A DNA stretch of 32,997 nt from an uncultured Pelagibacteraceae bacterium. Lineage in GTDB: Bacteria > Pseudomonadota > Alphaproteobacteria > Pelagibacterales > Pelagibacteraceae. Made by a program: the position numbers and the translations under genes. The notes beneath the pieces are model-generated. The model was not told the DNA's origin. It saw only the letters and a program-made list of their open reading frames with translations, and did not search any database. This document shows positions 7,318-17,232 of this stretch, in pieces (position 1 is the stretch's first letter; each line of letters opens with the position of its first letter). Where the stretch lies: positions 1-32,997 of the forward strand of contig CACFVG010000011.1 of NCBI GenBank assembly GCA_902569725.1, in the 5' to 3' direction.

Positions 7318-8039
7318 TACCAAACTTTTTATCAAATAGTTCATTAGAGGTTTCAAATTCTATTTATAAAGACGACATATTAATAGTTGGTGATATGGAT
7401 GAAGTTCTTAATGTAAAGAATCAATATCTTCTGACCACATATCAATTTTCAAACGCACCAAACAAATTTTTTGTAAAAAGTGAAAATCCATTCAAAAATT
7501 TTATTAATAAAGGCACAAAATTAGCATATACCAAAATTTTTACACAAGAAGAGACAGATAATTACACAGACTTACGCTATTATCCTCTCATAGACATTAA
7601 AATTAAAGGTTCTGGTTTAAGAGATATTTTAAAAAAAAATAAACATGCTCCAACAGGAATAATTTGTGTACATGATTTTACAAATATTCACCGTAGAGAC
7701 TTTGATATGTACGATAATTATTACAAATTTATAAAAAAAAAAAATTTTGTTAAATCAATTAAAATTAGTTCCAGCAAAATTTGTTTTTTTCCGGTTTCTA
7801 ATGATTTAAAAAAAAATCCTTTTATCAAATACCAGGACTACCAAAAATTTAAAAAATTTGAGGAATACAATAAGGATGAAATCTTGCTATTTGAAAAAGA
7901 ACTAAAATCTATAAAAAATAAAAAAAATAAAAAAAAAGGTATTGGAAATATAGTTAAGTTCGAAGTCGACAATGGTACTTACAATATTTATAATTCAGAA
8001 TACAAAAATGATTTGTTGATATTTATATTAAAGAAATAA
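7305..8039 (+). CDS. orphan protein behind the R2 leader (244 aa), unknown function
   Basis: ATG 7305 gives 244 aa; the in-frame GTG at 7287 lies in the conserved leader and is not preferred. The N-terminal third contains YKDDILIVGDMDEVLNVKNQ, which resembles the LIVG...E...K..Y region of the preceding orphan at nearly the same distance from the start. The middle has PTGIICVHDFTNIHRRDFDM, and a lysine/asparagine run (KSIKNKKNKKKG) precedes the last ~35 residues. There is no signal peptide, membrane helix or catalytic motif I can name. The stop TAA (8037-8039) runs straight into the terminator shared with groEL on the opposite strand. Direct repeats flank the gene (T2 and R2 on the left, T3 on the right). 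Confidence 0.65.
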   Translation: MKKNIPNFLSNSSLEVSNSIYKDDILIVGDMDEVLNVKNQYLLTTYQFSNAPNKFFVKSENPFKNFINKGTKLAYTKIFTQEETDNYTDLRYYPLIDIKIKGSGLRDILKKNKHAPTGIICVHDFTNIHRRDFDMYDNYYKFIKKKNFVKSIKISSSKICFFPVSNDLKKNPFIKYQDYQKFKKFEEYNKDEILLFEKELKSIKNKKNKKKGIGNIVKFEVDNGTYNIYNSEYKNDLLIFILKK

Positions 8040-8041
8040 AA

Positions 8042-8069
8042 AACCCCCGAAACATTCGTTCCGAGGGTT
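8042..8069 (-). terminator. groES-groEL operon terminator (T3)
   Basis: On the minus strand AACCC...GGGTT forms a stem with two G-U wobbles and a 6-base loop, followed by six U residues, 51 bases past the groEL stop codon. On the plus strand the same hairpin has A-C mismatches and a poorer T tract, though it abuts the stop codon of the 244-aa orphan gene and may serve it weakly. A near-identical copy lies at 7096-7123. Confidence 0.85.
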
Positions 8070-8119
8070 CTAATTTTGTTTAGTGTATGTTTTTAGAGTG
8101 TTCTCTGATTGGCAAGGAA

Positions 8120-9790
<1,671 letters not shown>

Positions 9791-9795
9791 TTAAT

Positions 9796-10089
9796 TTATT
9801 TACTTGTTGAAATACCCATAATGTCTGACTCTTTCATTATGCTGTATTCTTTTCCATCAATTTTGACTTCAGTCCCTGACCATTTGCCAAATAGAACCTT
9901 GTCTCCAACTTTAACATCCATTGGAATTACTTTTCCATCTTCAGTTCTTGCTCCACCACCGATAGCAACTACTTTGCCTTCTTGTGGTTTTTCTTGAGCT
10001 GTGTCTGGTATGATAATGCCTCCAGCAGTTTTTTCACTGCTATCTAGGACTTCTATTAAAACTCTGTCGTGTAACGGTTTAAATTTCAT
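9796..10089 (-). CDS. groES: co-chaperonin GroES (10 kDa)
   Basis: GroES caps the GroEL ring during folding. The 97-aa length is standard. The sequence starts [20 protein letters not shown] and carries the mobile-loop region [18 protein letters not shown], followed by [20 protein letters not shown]. An AGGAG ribosome site (10096-10100) lies 6 bases before the ATG. It is the first gene of the groESL operon and lies downstream of a heat-shock-type promoter. Confidence 0.98.
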   Translation of the reverse strand: MKFKPLHDRVLIEVLDSSEKTAGGIIIPDTAQEKPQEGKVVAIGGGARTEDGKVIPMDVKVGDKVLFGKWSGTEVKIDGKEYSIMKESDIMGISTSK

Positions 10090-10116
10090 TTAAAACTCCT
10101 ATAAATATGAGGGTTC

Positions 10117-10145
10117 ATATAGCTATGAGTCCATTTTATTTCAAG
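10117..10145 (-). promoter_or_regulatory. RpoH (sigma-32)-type promoter of groESL
   Basis: Read on the minus strand, CTTGAAA (complement of 10139-10145) is followed after 16 bases by CTATAT (complement of 10117-10122). This resembles alphaproteobacterial RpoH promoters (CTTG at -35, a CYTATNT-like -10). It lies 28 bases before the groES start. I found no CIRCE inverted repeat (TTAGCACTC/GAGTGCTAA) between 10090 and 10213, so HrcA control is not indicated. Confidence 0.7.
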
Positions 10146-10213
10146 AAGCTATGTAAAATTTATAACCCTAAAAAAACCAAGAAATATGGTTATTTTTAAG
10201 TTATATCTGAAAA

Positions 10214-11032
10214 ATGACCAAAAACTTGGATGATATAGGACTAAAATCTGTTGCAGATCATTATGACTTATTCTTTATAGATTTATGGGGTGTTGTACAT
10301 AATGGAATTGAACTTTACAAAGATTCTATCGATGCTTTAGAAAAATTATTAGAGAAAAATAAAGATCTAGTATTACTCACTAATGCTCCAAGACCCAATA
10401 ATGATGTAAAAAATTTTTTAAAAAAAATGGGATTAGAGCAAAAATACTATTCAAAAGTATATACATCTGGTGAAGCTGCGTTAAATTATTTAACTTCAAA
10501 CTTTAAAGACAAAACATTTTTTCATCTTGGGCCACCAAGAGACTTTGGATTATTTAACGATTTTAAAAAAAATAAAATAGAAAAAATTAATGAATCTGAA
10601 TATTTGCTTTGTACTGGCTTATTTGACGAGCATGACAAAGAATTGACATACTACAAAACTTTACTAAAGAATGAGATAGATAAAATTATGATTTGTACCA
10701 ATCCAGATTTAATTGTCGATAGAGGACAAAAAAGAGAATTTTGTGCAGGATCAGTTGCAAAAGTCTTTGAAGAGATAGGAGGAACAGTAGAATACTTTGG
10801 CAAGCCTTACCCAAAAGTTTATAATCTTTCAACAAATATAAATAACAAAAAAGTTTTTTGTATAGGAGATAATTTAAATACAGACATTAAAGGAGCAAAT
10901 AATCAAAATTTTGCTAGCTTATTAATTACAAATGGAATTCATAGACAAGAAGTAGAAAATGAAAATTTTGAAAAAATTATGAAAAAATATAATACCAGGG
11001 TTGATTATCTACAATCAAAATTAAAATGGTAA
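10214..11032 (+). CDS. HAD-superfamily phosphatase, subclass IIA (TIGR01459-like)
   Basis: This 272-aa protein shows the HAD motifs in order: the nucleophile region FFIDLWGVVHNG (Asp23, with Trp in the +2 position as usual in this subfamily), LLTNAP, the lysine motif FGKPYPKVY, and CIGDNLNTDIKGANNQ. The cap region between motifs II and III makes it a IIA (NagD-like) enzyme. Members of this alphaproteobacterial subfamily are predicted sugar or nucleotide phosphatases, but the substrate is not established. The gene overlaps ribF by 7 bases and starts the plus-strand run through pgi. Confidence 0.88.
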   Translation: MTKNLDDIGLKSVADHYDLFFIDLWGVVHNGIELYKDSIDALEKLLEKNKDLVLLTNAPRPNNDVKNFLKKMGLEQKYYSKVYTSGEAALNYLTSNFKDKTFFHLGPPRDFGLFNDFKKNKIEKINESEYLLCTGLFDEHDKELTYYKTLLKNEIDKIMICTNPDLIVDRGQKREFCAGSVAKVFEEIGGTVEYFGKPYPKVYNLSTNINNKKVFCIGDNLNTDIKGANNQNFASLLITNGIHRQEVENENFEKIMKKYNTRVDYLQSKLKW

Positions 11033-11958
11033 AAAAATTGAAATTATATAAAAATTTTTCTGTTTCCAAAAATCATAAAAATTCAATTTTATTAATTGGT
11101 AATTTTGATGGTTTGCATATTGGACATCAAAAGCTATTTAATTTTGCAAAAAAATATAAAAAAAAATATAAAATAAAAATTGGTGTATTAACTTTTGATC
11201 CTATGCCCAAAATGTTTTTTAATAAAAAATTAAAAAACTTCAAAATATCGAATTTGAATCAAAAAATTAATTGTTTTAAGAAATTTAAAATAGATTTTGT
11301 AGTAATTAAAAATTTTAATAAAAAATTTTCAAAAATGAATTACATAAAATTTATAGACAGTGTTTTGTTCAAGAAACTTAGACCAAAATATATATTTGTT
11401 AGTAATAATTTTAGATTTGGTAATAAAAGAGAAGGTAATGTAAGTAAATTAAAATTTCTTGAAAAAAAATATAATTTTAAAATAATTAATCCCAAACCAT
11501 TAAAGAAAAAAACTAAAATTATTTCATCTACATTAATTAGAGAACTAATATCTAATGGAAAAATTAATATTGTTAATAGATATTTAGATAGAAATTGGTC
11601 TATTGATGGAAAGGTAAGTGTAGGAAGAAAAATGGGTCGAAAAATTGGATTTCCAACATGCAATATTAAACTAAATGATTATGTTATTGCAAAACCTGGA
11701 GTATATGCAGTGAATATTTTAATACAAAAAAATAAAAAATTATTAAGAGGCATTGCAAATTTAGGTTATAGGCCAACTTTTCATCAAAAAGAAATACTTT
11801 TAGAGGTTCACATATTTAATTTTTCAAGGAATCTTTATAATAAGCACTTAACTATTGAGTTCATAGACTTTATAAGAAAAGAAAAGAAATTTAAAAATAT
11901 AAACCAATTAAAAAAACAAATTAATTTAGACATCAGAAAAGCAAAAAAATTAAACTAA
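11026..11958 (+). CDS. ribF: bifunctional riboflavin kinase / FAD synthetase
   Basis: RibF converts riboflavin to FMN and then FAD. The 310-aa length is standard. The N-terminal adenylyltransferase domain shows LLIGNFDGLHIGHQKLF (GxFDGxHxGH) and SSTLIRELISNG. The C-terminal kinase domain shows GRKMGRKIGFPTCNI (PTCN in place of the common PTAN), PGVYAV and ANLGYRPTF. The ATG overlaps the end of the HAD gene by 7 bases and the stop is 4 bases before ileS, so the genes are translationally close. It is strongly lysine/asparagine-biased, as expected from the base composition. Confidence 0.96.
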   Translation: MVKKLKLYKNFSVSKNHKNSILLIGNFDGLHIGHQKLFNFAKKYKKKYKIKIGVLTFDPMPKMFFNKKLKNFKISNLNQKINCFKKFKIDFVVIKNFNKKFSKMNYIKFIDSVLFKKLRPKYIFVSNNFRFGNKREGNVSKLKFLEKKYNFKIINPKPLKKKTKIISSTLIRELISNGKINIVNRYLDRNWSIDGKVSVGRKMGRKIGFPTCNIKLNDYVIAKPGVYAVNILIQKNKKLLRGIANLGYRPTFHQKEILLEVHIFNFSRNLYNKHLTIEFIDFIRKEKKFKNINQLKKQINLDIRKAKKLN

Positions 11959-11962
11959 AATA

Positions 11963-14701
11963 ATGAGCAAAAGCAATATCAATCTACCCAAAACTGCTTT
12001 TTCAATGAAAGCAAATTTACAAAATAAAGAGCCCCAAATAATTGATTATTGGGATAAAATTGATTTATATAAAAAGTTAAGATCTTCTAGTAAAGGAAAA
12101 ACAAAATTTATTCTTCATGATGGTCCTCCATATGCTAATGGAGATATACACATGGGAACAGCACTTAATAAAATCCTTAAAGATGTAATAGTAAAATTTC
12201 ATCAAATGAAAGGAGAAGATTCTGTTTATGTGCCAGGTTGGGATTGTCATGGTTTGCCGATTGAATGGAAAATTGAGGAGCAATATAAAAAAAATAAAAA
12301 AAATAAAAATGAAGTCCCAATAAATGAATTCAGAAAAGAATGTAGAGATTTTGCAAAGAAATGGATTGAGGTACATAAAAAGCAGTTTAAAAGACTTGGA
12401 GTAGTAGGCGACTGGGAAAATTATTACTCTACTATGAGTTTTGATGCTGAAGCCCAAATAGTTAGAGAGCTTGGTAAGTTTTTAAAAGAAGGAAGTCTTT
12501 ACAGAGGTTATAAACCTGTTCTTTGGTCAACTGTAGAAAAGACAGCGTTGGCAGATGCAGAAGTTGAATACATGGATCACAAGTCTGATACAATTTATGC
12601 AGCATTTAATATTAAAAAATCAAAAAATGAAAAACTTTTGAATACACAAATTATAATTTGGACTACAACTCCATGGACTATACCAGCTAATAGAGCTTTG
12701 GCTTACAATGAAAATTTAAAATATGTAATTATTAAAATAGAAGATCAGTCAGATTTTAAAGATAAACAAATAATAGTAGCAGAAGATTTGTTAAAATCTT
12801 TAGTAGAGGATTGTAATATCAAAAAGTTTACAAAAGTTTTAACCTTACTAGGAAAAGAATTTGAAGGAACAATATGTAGCCATCCATTTTCAAAAATTGG
12901 ATTTGACTATGATATTCCAATGTTAAGTGCAAATTTTGTTACGACAGAACAAGGCTCAGGTATTGTCCATTGTGCACCTAGCCATGGTCCAGATGATTTT
13001 AATTTGTGCTTAAAAAATAACATAAAAGCCGAAGAAACTGTAGATGATGATGGAAAATATACAAAACATGTCCCAACTTTTGAAGGTATACATATTTTTA
13101 AGGCTAACAAAATAGTTATAGAAAAACTAAAAGAACAAAAAAATTTATTATCTAGCGGGGAATTAATTCATTCTTATCCTCACTCTTGGCGTTCAAAAGC
13201 ACCTTTGGTTCATAGAGCAACACCTCAATGGTTTATTTCGATGGAAAGTCATGGTTTGAGAAAGAAAGCTTTAAAATCTATAGATGAAACTAATTTTTAT
13301 CCAAATAAAGGAAAAGAAAGACTAAGATCGATGATTGAGTTAAGACCTGATTGGTGTGTTTCAAGACAAAGAGTATGGGGAGTTCCTATTCCTGTTTTTA
13401 TGTCAAAAAAAACAAATAAAGTTTTAGTCGATGAGGAAGTTAATGAAAATATTGCAAATATATTTGAGAAAGAGGGGGCTGACTGTTGGTTTGAAGGAGA
13501 TGCTCAAAGATTTTTAGGCAAAAAATATAAAATTGAGGATTATGAAAAAATGACTGATATTGTTGAAGTTTGGTTTGATAGCGGTTCTACTCATGCTTAT
13601 GTTCTTGAAAAAAGAGAAGATTTAAAATGGCCTGCTTCGATGTATCTTGAAGGATCAGATCAACACAGAGGATGGTTTCACTCATCATTATTAGAGTCTT
13701 GTGGAACAAGGGGCAGGGCTCCTTTTGAATCTATATTGTCCCATGGATTTGTTGTTGATGGAAAAGGTTTAAAAATGTCAAAATCTCTCGGAAATATTAT
13801 TGCACCAGAAGATATTTTAAAAAAGTATGGAGCTGATATCCTAAGGATTTGGGTTGGAGCTTCTGATTATGCTGAGGATTTAAGAATAGATTATTCAATT
13901 TTAGAACAGCATGCAGAATCTTACAGAAAAATTAGAAATACTTTTAGATACATTCTTGGAAATTTAAATGACAAATTTGAAAAAGTTGATTTTGAAAAAA
14001 TTAATATAAGTAATTTTCCAGAGCTAGAACAGTATATGTTACATAAAATTTATAATCTTAACATTTTATTTGAAAAGAATTTTGAAAAATATAATTTTCA
14101 TACTTTATATAAGGAAATAATAAATTTTTGTACATCTGATTTGTCAGCTTTTTATTTTGATATTAGAAAAGATAGCTTGTACTGTGATTCTCTAGATAAT
14201 AAAAAAAGAATTTCAACTATACAGTTTTTAAATATTCTTCTTGAAATATTATTAAAATGGTTTGCACCAGTGTTGTCATTTACAACTGAAGAAATTTACT
14301 CACTTTTAAAAGTTAAGGAAAAAGGAAGTATTCATCTAGAAAAATTTCCAGCAATCCCATCAAATTGGAATAATCCAAATTTAAATAGCAAATGGAATGA
14401 GCTTATAAAAATAAGGGATAAATGTAATAGTAGCATAGAGTTGAAAAGAGCATCTAAAGAAATTGGTTCAAGTTTAGAAGCAAATTTAAAAATACTTTTA
14501 AATGATAAACTAATTAAATTATCAAAAGGAACTGATTTTTCAGAGATATGCATTACGTCAGGAGCGGATGTAGATAAAATCAAAAAAGATGATGGAGAAG
14601 AAATTATTGTTGAGACAAACAAGGCTGAAGGTGAAAAATGCAGTGTTTGTTGGAAAATCAAGAAAGATAAGTGTGAAAGACATGCATGTGCAATAAAATA
14701 A
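11963..14701 (+). CDS. ileS: isoleucyl-tRNA synthetase
   Basis: This 912-aa class I synthetase charges tRNA-Ile with isoleucine and hydrolyses mischarged valine. The HIGH-type site is DGPPYANGDIHMGTALNKIL, with HMGT in the signature position, and the KMSKS loop is GLKMSKSLGN. The editing-domain region contains WTTTPWTIPANRALAY and GSGIVHCAPSHGPDDF. The C-terminus carries a zinc-knuckle-like CSVCWKIKKDKCERHACAI. The full length and intact motifs indicate a functional enzyme. It sits between ribF and lspA with gaps of 4 and 3 bases, a gene order common in proteobacteria. No T-box leader is visible. Confidence 0.98.
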   Translation: MSKSNINLPKTAFSMKANLQNKEPQIIDYWDKIDLYKKLRSSSKGKTKFILHDGPPYANGDIHMGTALNKILKDVIVKFHQMKGEDSVYVPGWDCHGLPIEWKIEEQYKKNKKNKNEVPINEFRKECRDFAKKWIEVHKKQFKRLGVVGDWENYYSTMSFDAEAQIVRELGKFLKEGSLYRGYKPVLWSTVEKTALADAEVEYMDHKSDTIYAAFNIKKSKNEKLLNTQIIIWTTTPWTIPANRALAYNENLKYVIIKIEDQSDFKDKQIIVAEDLLKSLVEDCNIKKFTKVLTLLGKEFEGTICSHPFSKIGFDYDIPMLSANFVTTEQGSGIVHCAPSHGPDDFNLCLKNNIKAEETVDDDGKYTKHVPTFEGIHIFKANKIVIEKLKEQKNLLSSGELIHSYPHSWRSKAPLVHRATPQWFISMESHGLRKKALKSIDETNFYPNKGKERLRSMIELRPDWCVSRQRVWGVPIPVFMSKKTNKVLVDEEVNENIANIFEKEGADCWFEGDAQRFLGKKYKIEDYEKMTDIVEVWFDSGSTHAYVLEKREDLKWPASMYLEGSDQHRGWFHSSLLESCGTRGRAPFESILSHGFVVDGKGLKMSKSLGNIIAPEDILKKYGADILRIWVGASDYAEDLRIDYSILEQHAESYRKIRNTFRYILGNLNDKFEKVDFEKINISNFPELEQYMLHKIYNLNILFEKNFEKYNFHTLYKEIINFCTSDLSAFYFDIRKDSLYCDSLDNKKRISTIQFLNILLEILLKWFAPVLSFTTEEIYSLLKVKEKGSIHLEKFPAIPSNWNNPNLNSKWNELIKIRDKCNSSIELKRASKEIGSSLEANLKILLNDKLIKLSKGTDFSEICITSGADVDKIKKDDGEEIIVETNKAEGEKCSVCWKIKKDKCERHACAIK

Positions 14702-14704
14702 TTA

Positions 14705-15193
14705 ATGAATAAATTATTTTTTAAAAAAACATTTATATATTTTGGGATTATTTTATTTATTTTTTTAGCGGATAGAATTTCAAAATTATATATATTGTCT
14801 ACATTAGAAAATTTAGGAATTGTAGATATAAATATAAATTCTTATATTAACTTAATTTTAGTTTGGAATACTGGTATAGGTTTTGGATTATTTTCCTTTG
14901 AACAATCAGCAATTTATAATTTAATTACTATGTTAATAATTTTAATAAATTTATTTATTGTATATTTAATTATAAAATCAAAAGATAATAGTGTTTACTT
15001 TTTTCTGATTATATTGGGTGGGTCCCTAGGTAATTTATTTGACCGTCTTTATTATTCAGCTGTACCAGATTTTATAGATATTAGCTATAAAGGCTACCAT
15101 TGGTTTGTTTTTAATGTAGCTGATATATTTATATCTTTAGGAATTATTTGTCTTATTTTTGCTGAATTATTGAATTATAAAAAGGAAAAATGA
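14705..15193 (+). CDS. lspA: lipoprotein signal peptidase (signal peptidase II)
   Basis: LspA is an inner-membrane aspartyl protease that removes the signal peptide from prolipoproteins after lipidation. The 162-aa protein has four hydrophobic segments and the family motifs: ADRISK near residue 22, NTGIGFG (55-61), GGSLGNLFDR (105-114), and the two catalytic aspartates in PDFID (Asp122) and FNVADIF (Asp140). It follows ileS by 3 bases and overlaps the next gene, a lipoprotein, by 4 bases. That is a fitting neighbour since its product would be a substrate. Confidence 0.96.
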   Translation: MNKLFFKKTFIYFGIILFIFLADRISKLYILSTLENLGIVDININSYINLILVWNTGIGFGLFSFEQSAIYNLITMLIILINLFIVYLIIKSKDNSVYFFLIILGGSLGNLFDRLYYSAVPDFIDISYKGYHWFVFNVADIFISLGIICLIFAELLNYKKEK

Positions 15194-15519
15194 AATTTAA
15201 AAAAATAATTATACTTTTATTTTCAGTACTTTTTTTATTTTCCTGCACGAATGCAAAAGATGCTCTTCAAGGAAAAAAAAGATCTGAGAATAGTGATGAA
15301 TTTTTAGTAGAAAAAAAGAATCCTTTAACTGTTCCTCCTGATATAGATGAATTACCAGTACCGTTAGATCAAGAAGAACAAGACCAAGTAGCAAATCAAG
15401 AAGATATTCAAATTAAACAAGTTTTAAAAGTTGATGAAAATCAAGATACAGGTATTGAATGTGATGTTGAAAAAGAACAATGCTTAGAAAAATCAATATT
15501 AGAAAAAATAAATGATTAA
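15190..15519 (+). CDS. DUF3035-like lipoprotein
   Basis: This 109-aa protein has a lipoprotein signal peptide with lipobox LFLFSC (lipidated Cys19). The next segment contains DEFLVEKKNPLTVPPDIDEL followed by PVPL, the core pattern of the DUF3035 family found beside lspA in many alphaproteobacteria. The C-terminal half is acidic and low in complexity and ends with CDVEKEQC, a possible disulfide pair. No function is established for the family. It overlaps lspA by 4 bases and ends 2 bases before pgi. Confidence 0.82.
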   Translation: MKFKKIIILLFSVLFLFSCTNAKDALQGKKRSENSDEFLVEKKNPLTVPPDIDELPVPLDQEEQDQVANQEDIQIKQVLKVDENQDTGIECDVEKEQCLEKSILEKIND

Positions 15520-15521
15520 AA

Positions 15522-16673
15522 ATGTTAACTCGCAATATTAAATTTAAAAATTTTAATATTTCAAGGTTTAAAAAATCAATAAATTTTAAAAATGAAAGTT
15601 GGTTCAAAAAAATTAAATTAATTGAATCGTTAAAATCTAATTATAAATACAGTTATTCAAAAAAACAAATTAGCAAAATAAAAAAAAATAAAAATTTTAG
15701 ATTAATTGGAATGGGAGGATCAATTTTAGGTACAGAGGCAATATATCAATTTCTAAGCCATAAAATAAAAAAAAAATTTATATTTGTTAACAATTTAAAT
15801 CCAAAATTAAATAATTATAAAAAAAAAATAAAAGCTACCAATATAATCATATCTAAATCTGGAAATACTCTTGAGACAATTGTAAATTCAAATGCACTAA
15901 TAAATAGTAAGAATATTTTTATTACCGAAAATAACAATAACTATTTAAGGAGACTCGCTAATAATTTAAAATCTGAAGTTATTGAACATAAAAATTATAT
16001 TGGAGGTCGATATTCAGTTTTATCTGAAGTAGGAATGCTACCAGCTGAAGTTATGGGTCTTAATGAAAAAAAATTTAAAAGATATAACTACTTAATAAAT
16101 GATAAAAATTTTTTAAATCAACTAATAAAAAATGTTAGTGCGATTTTAAAATTTGTTAAAGAAAAAAAATTTAATTCTATAATTTTGAATTATGATGATA
16201 GGTCAGAAAATCTTTTTAAGTGGTACCAGCAACTAGTTGCTGAAAGTTTAGGAAAAAAATCTAAAGGAATTCTTCCCTTTATATCAAATATGCCAAGTGA
16301 TAATCATAGTTTATTACAATTGTATTTAGATGGACCAAAAAATAATTTTTTTACTTTTTTTTCAGTAAAAAATAAAAAATCAGATAAGATAAAAAATAAA
16401 TTTTTGCAAAAAACCCATTCTTATTTAAGAAATAAATCTTTTTCTCAAATTATTTATGCACAGAAAAATGCAACTAAAAAAGTTTTTTTAAAAAAAAAGA
16501 TTCCTTTTAGATCTTTTGACATTGAAGCAAGAAACGAAGAAGTGATGGGAGAGCTATTTTGTTTTTTTATATTAGAAACAATCTTGCTTGGAAGATCCTT
16601 AAAAGTAAATCCATTTGATCAACCATCTGTTGAGCTAATAAAAAAAGAAACTAAAAAAATTTTACTTAGTTAA
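15522..16673 (+). CDS. pgi: glucose-6-phosphate isomerase, short form
   Basis: Pgi interconverts glucose 6-phosphate and fructose 6-phosphate. The SIS-domain signatures are present: LIGMGGSILGTEAIYQF (61-77), ISKSGNTLET (110-119), GGRYSVLSEVGMLPAEVMG (161-179), the glutamate in QQLVAESLGK (Glu241), the histidine in DNHSLLQLYLDGP (His262), and the C-terminal NPFDQPSVELIKKETK with the conserved lysine. At 383 aa it is clearly shorter than the ~550-aa E. coli enzyme and also below the ~440-aa compact bacterial forms, mainly through a shorter N-terminus and loops. It is the last gene of the plus-strand run and overlaps rsmD by 8 bases at the 3' ends. Confidence 0.93.
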   Translation: MLTRNIKFKNFNISRFKKSINFKNESWFKKIKLIESLKSNYKYSYSKKQISKIKKNKNFRLIGMGGSILGTEAIYQFLSHKIKKKFIFVNNLNPKLNNYKKKIKATNIIISKSGNTLETIVNSNALINSKNIFITENNNNYLRRLANNLKSEVIEHKNYIGGRYSVLSEVGMLPAEVMGLNEKKFKRYNYLINDKNFLNQLIKNVSAILKFVKEKKFNSIILNYDDRSENLFKWYQQLVAESLGKKSKGILPFISNMPSDNHSLLQLYLDGPKNNFFTFFSVKNKKSDKIKNKFLQKTHSYLRNKSFSQIIYAQKNATKKVFLKKKIPFRSFDIEARNEEVMGELFCFFILETILLGRSLKVNPFDQPSVELIKKETKKILLS

Positions 16674-17232
16674 CTTTTATAAATATTATTTTTGAAATTC
16701 CATATTTTACAGACCTTTTAATAGTAAACTTATCGTCGATATTATCTTTTGATTTTTTGTGACGATGAAGTACTATTAACCCAGTTTCCTTAAGTAATTT
16801 TAATTTAGCTATACTTTCTAGAATTATTTTAATATTTTTTTCTTTATATGGTGGATCTAAAAAGATTAAATCTAATTTCTCGTTTTGAGATTTTTTATTT
16901 AAAAAAAAATTAAAAACATTTTCGTTAAATACTGTTGTTTTTTTTTCGCACTTAAGTTTTTTTATATTTTTATTCAATATTTCTAAAGATTTGTCATTAT
17001 TTTCAATGAAGTAAACTTTTGAGGCACCTCTTGAAATACATTCTAAGCCGAAAGATCCGGTTCCTGCGAATAAATCTAGGACCAATGAATTATTCAATTT
17101 TATTTTCGAATCCTTTGAATGTTCAAGTATATTTAAAATAGATTCTTTTACTAAATCTTTTAGTGGCCTAGTATTTTTATCAATAGCTTCAAAAATTTTA
17201 ATACCTTTAAAGGCTCCACCTATTATTCTCAT
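16666..17232 (-). CDS. rsmD: 16S rRNA (guanine-966 N2)-methyltransferase
   Basis: RsmD methylates the N2 of G966 in 16S rRNA. The 188-aa length is typical. It begins with MRIIGGAFKGIKI, has the SAM-binding LDLFAGTGSFGLECISRGA, an acidic VYFIENN at the end of strand 2, and the catalytic DPPY in LIFLDPPYKEKN. The start overlaps the purD stop by 4 bases (ATGA arrangement), so the two are co-transcribed and probably translationally coupled. Confidence 0.95.
   Translation of the reverse strand: MRIIGGAFKGIKIFEAIDKNTRPLKDLVKESILNILEHSKDSKIKLNNSLVLDLFAGTGSFGLECISRGASKVYFIENNDKSLEILNKNIKKLKCEKKTTVFNENVFNFFLNKKSQNEKLDLIFLDPPYKEKNIKIILESIAKLKLLKETGLIVLHRHKKSKDNIDDKFTIKRSVKYGISKIIFIKVN

Noticed and set aside
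10090-10213. CIRCE element upstream of groES
   Set aside because: No TTAGCACTC/GAGTGCTAA-like inverted repeat is present. AACC/GGTT pairing around 10175-10190 is short and AT-rich, and not convincing as a regulatory hairpin.
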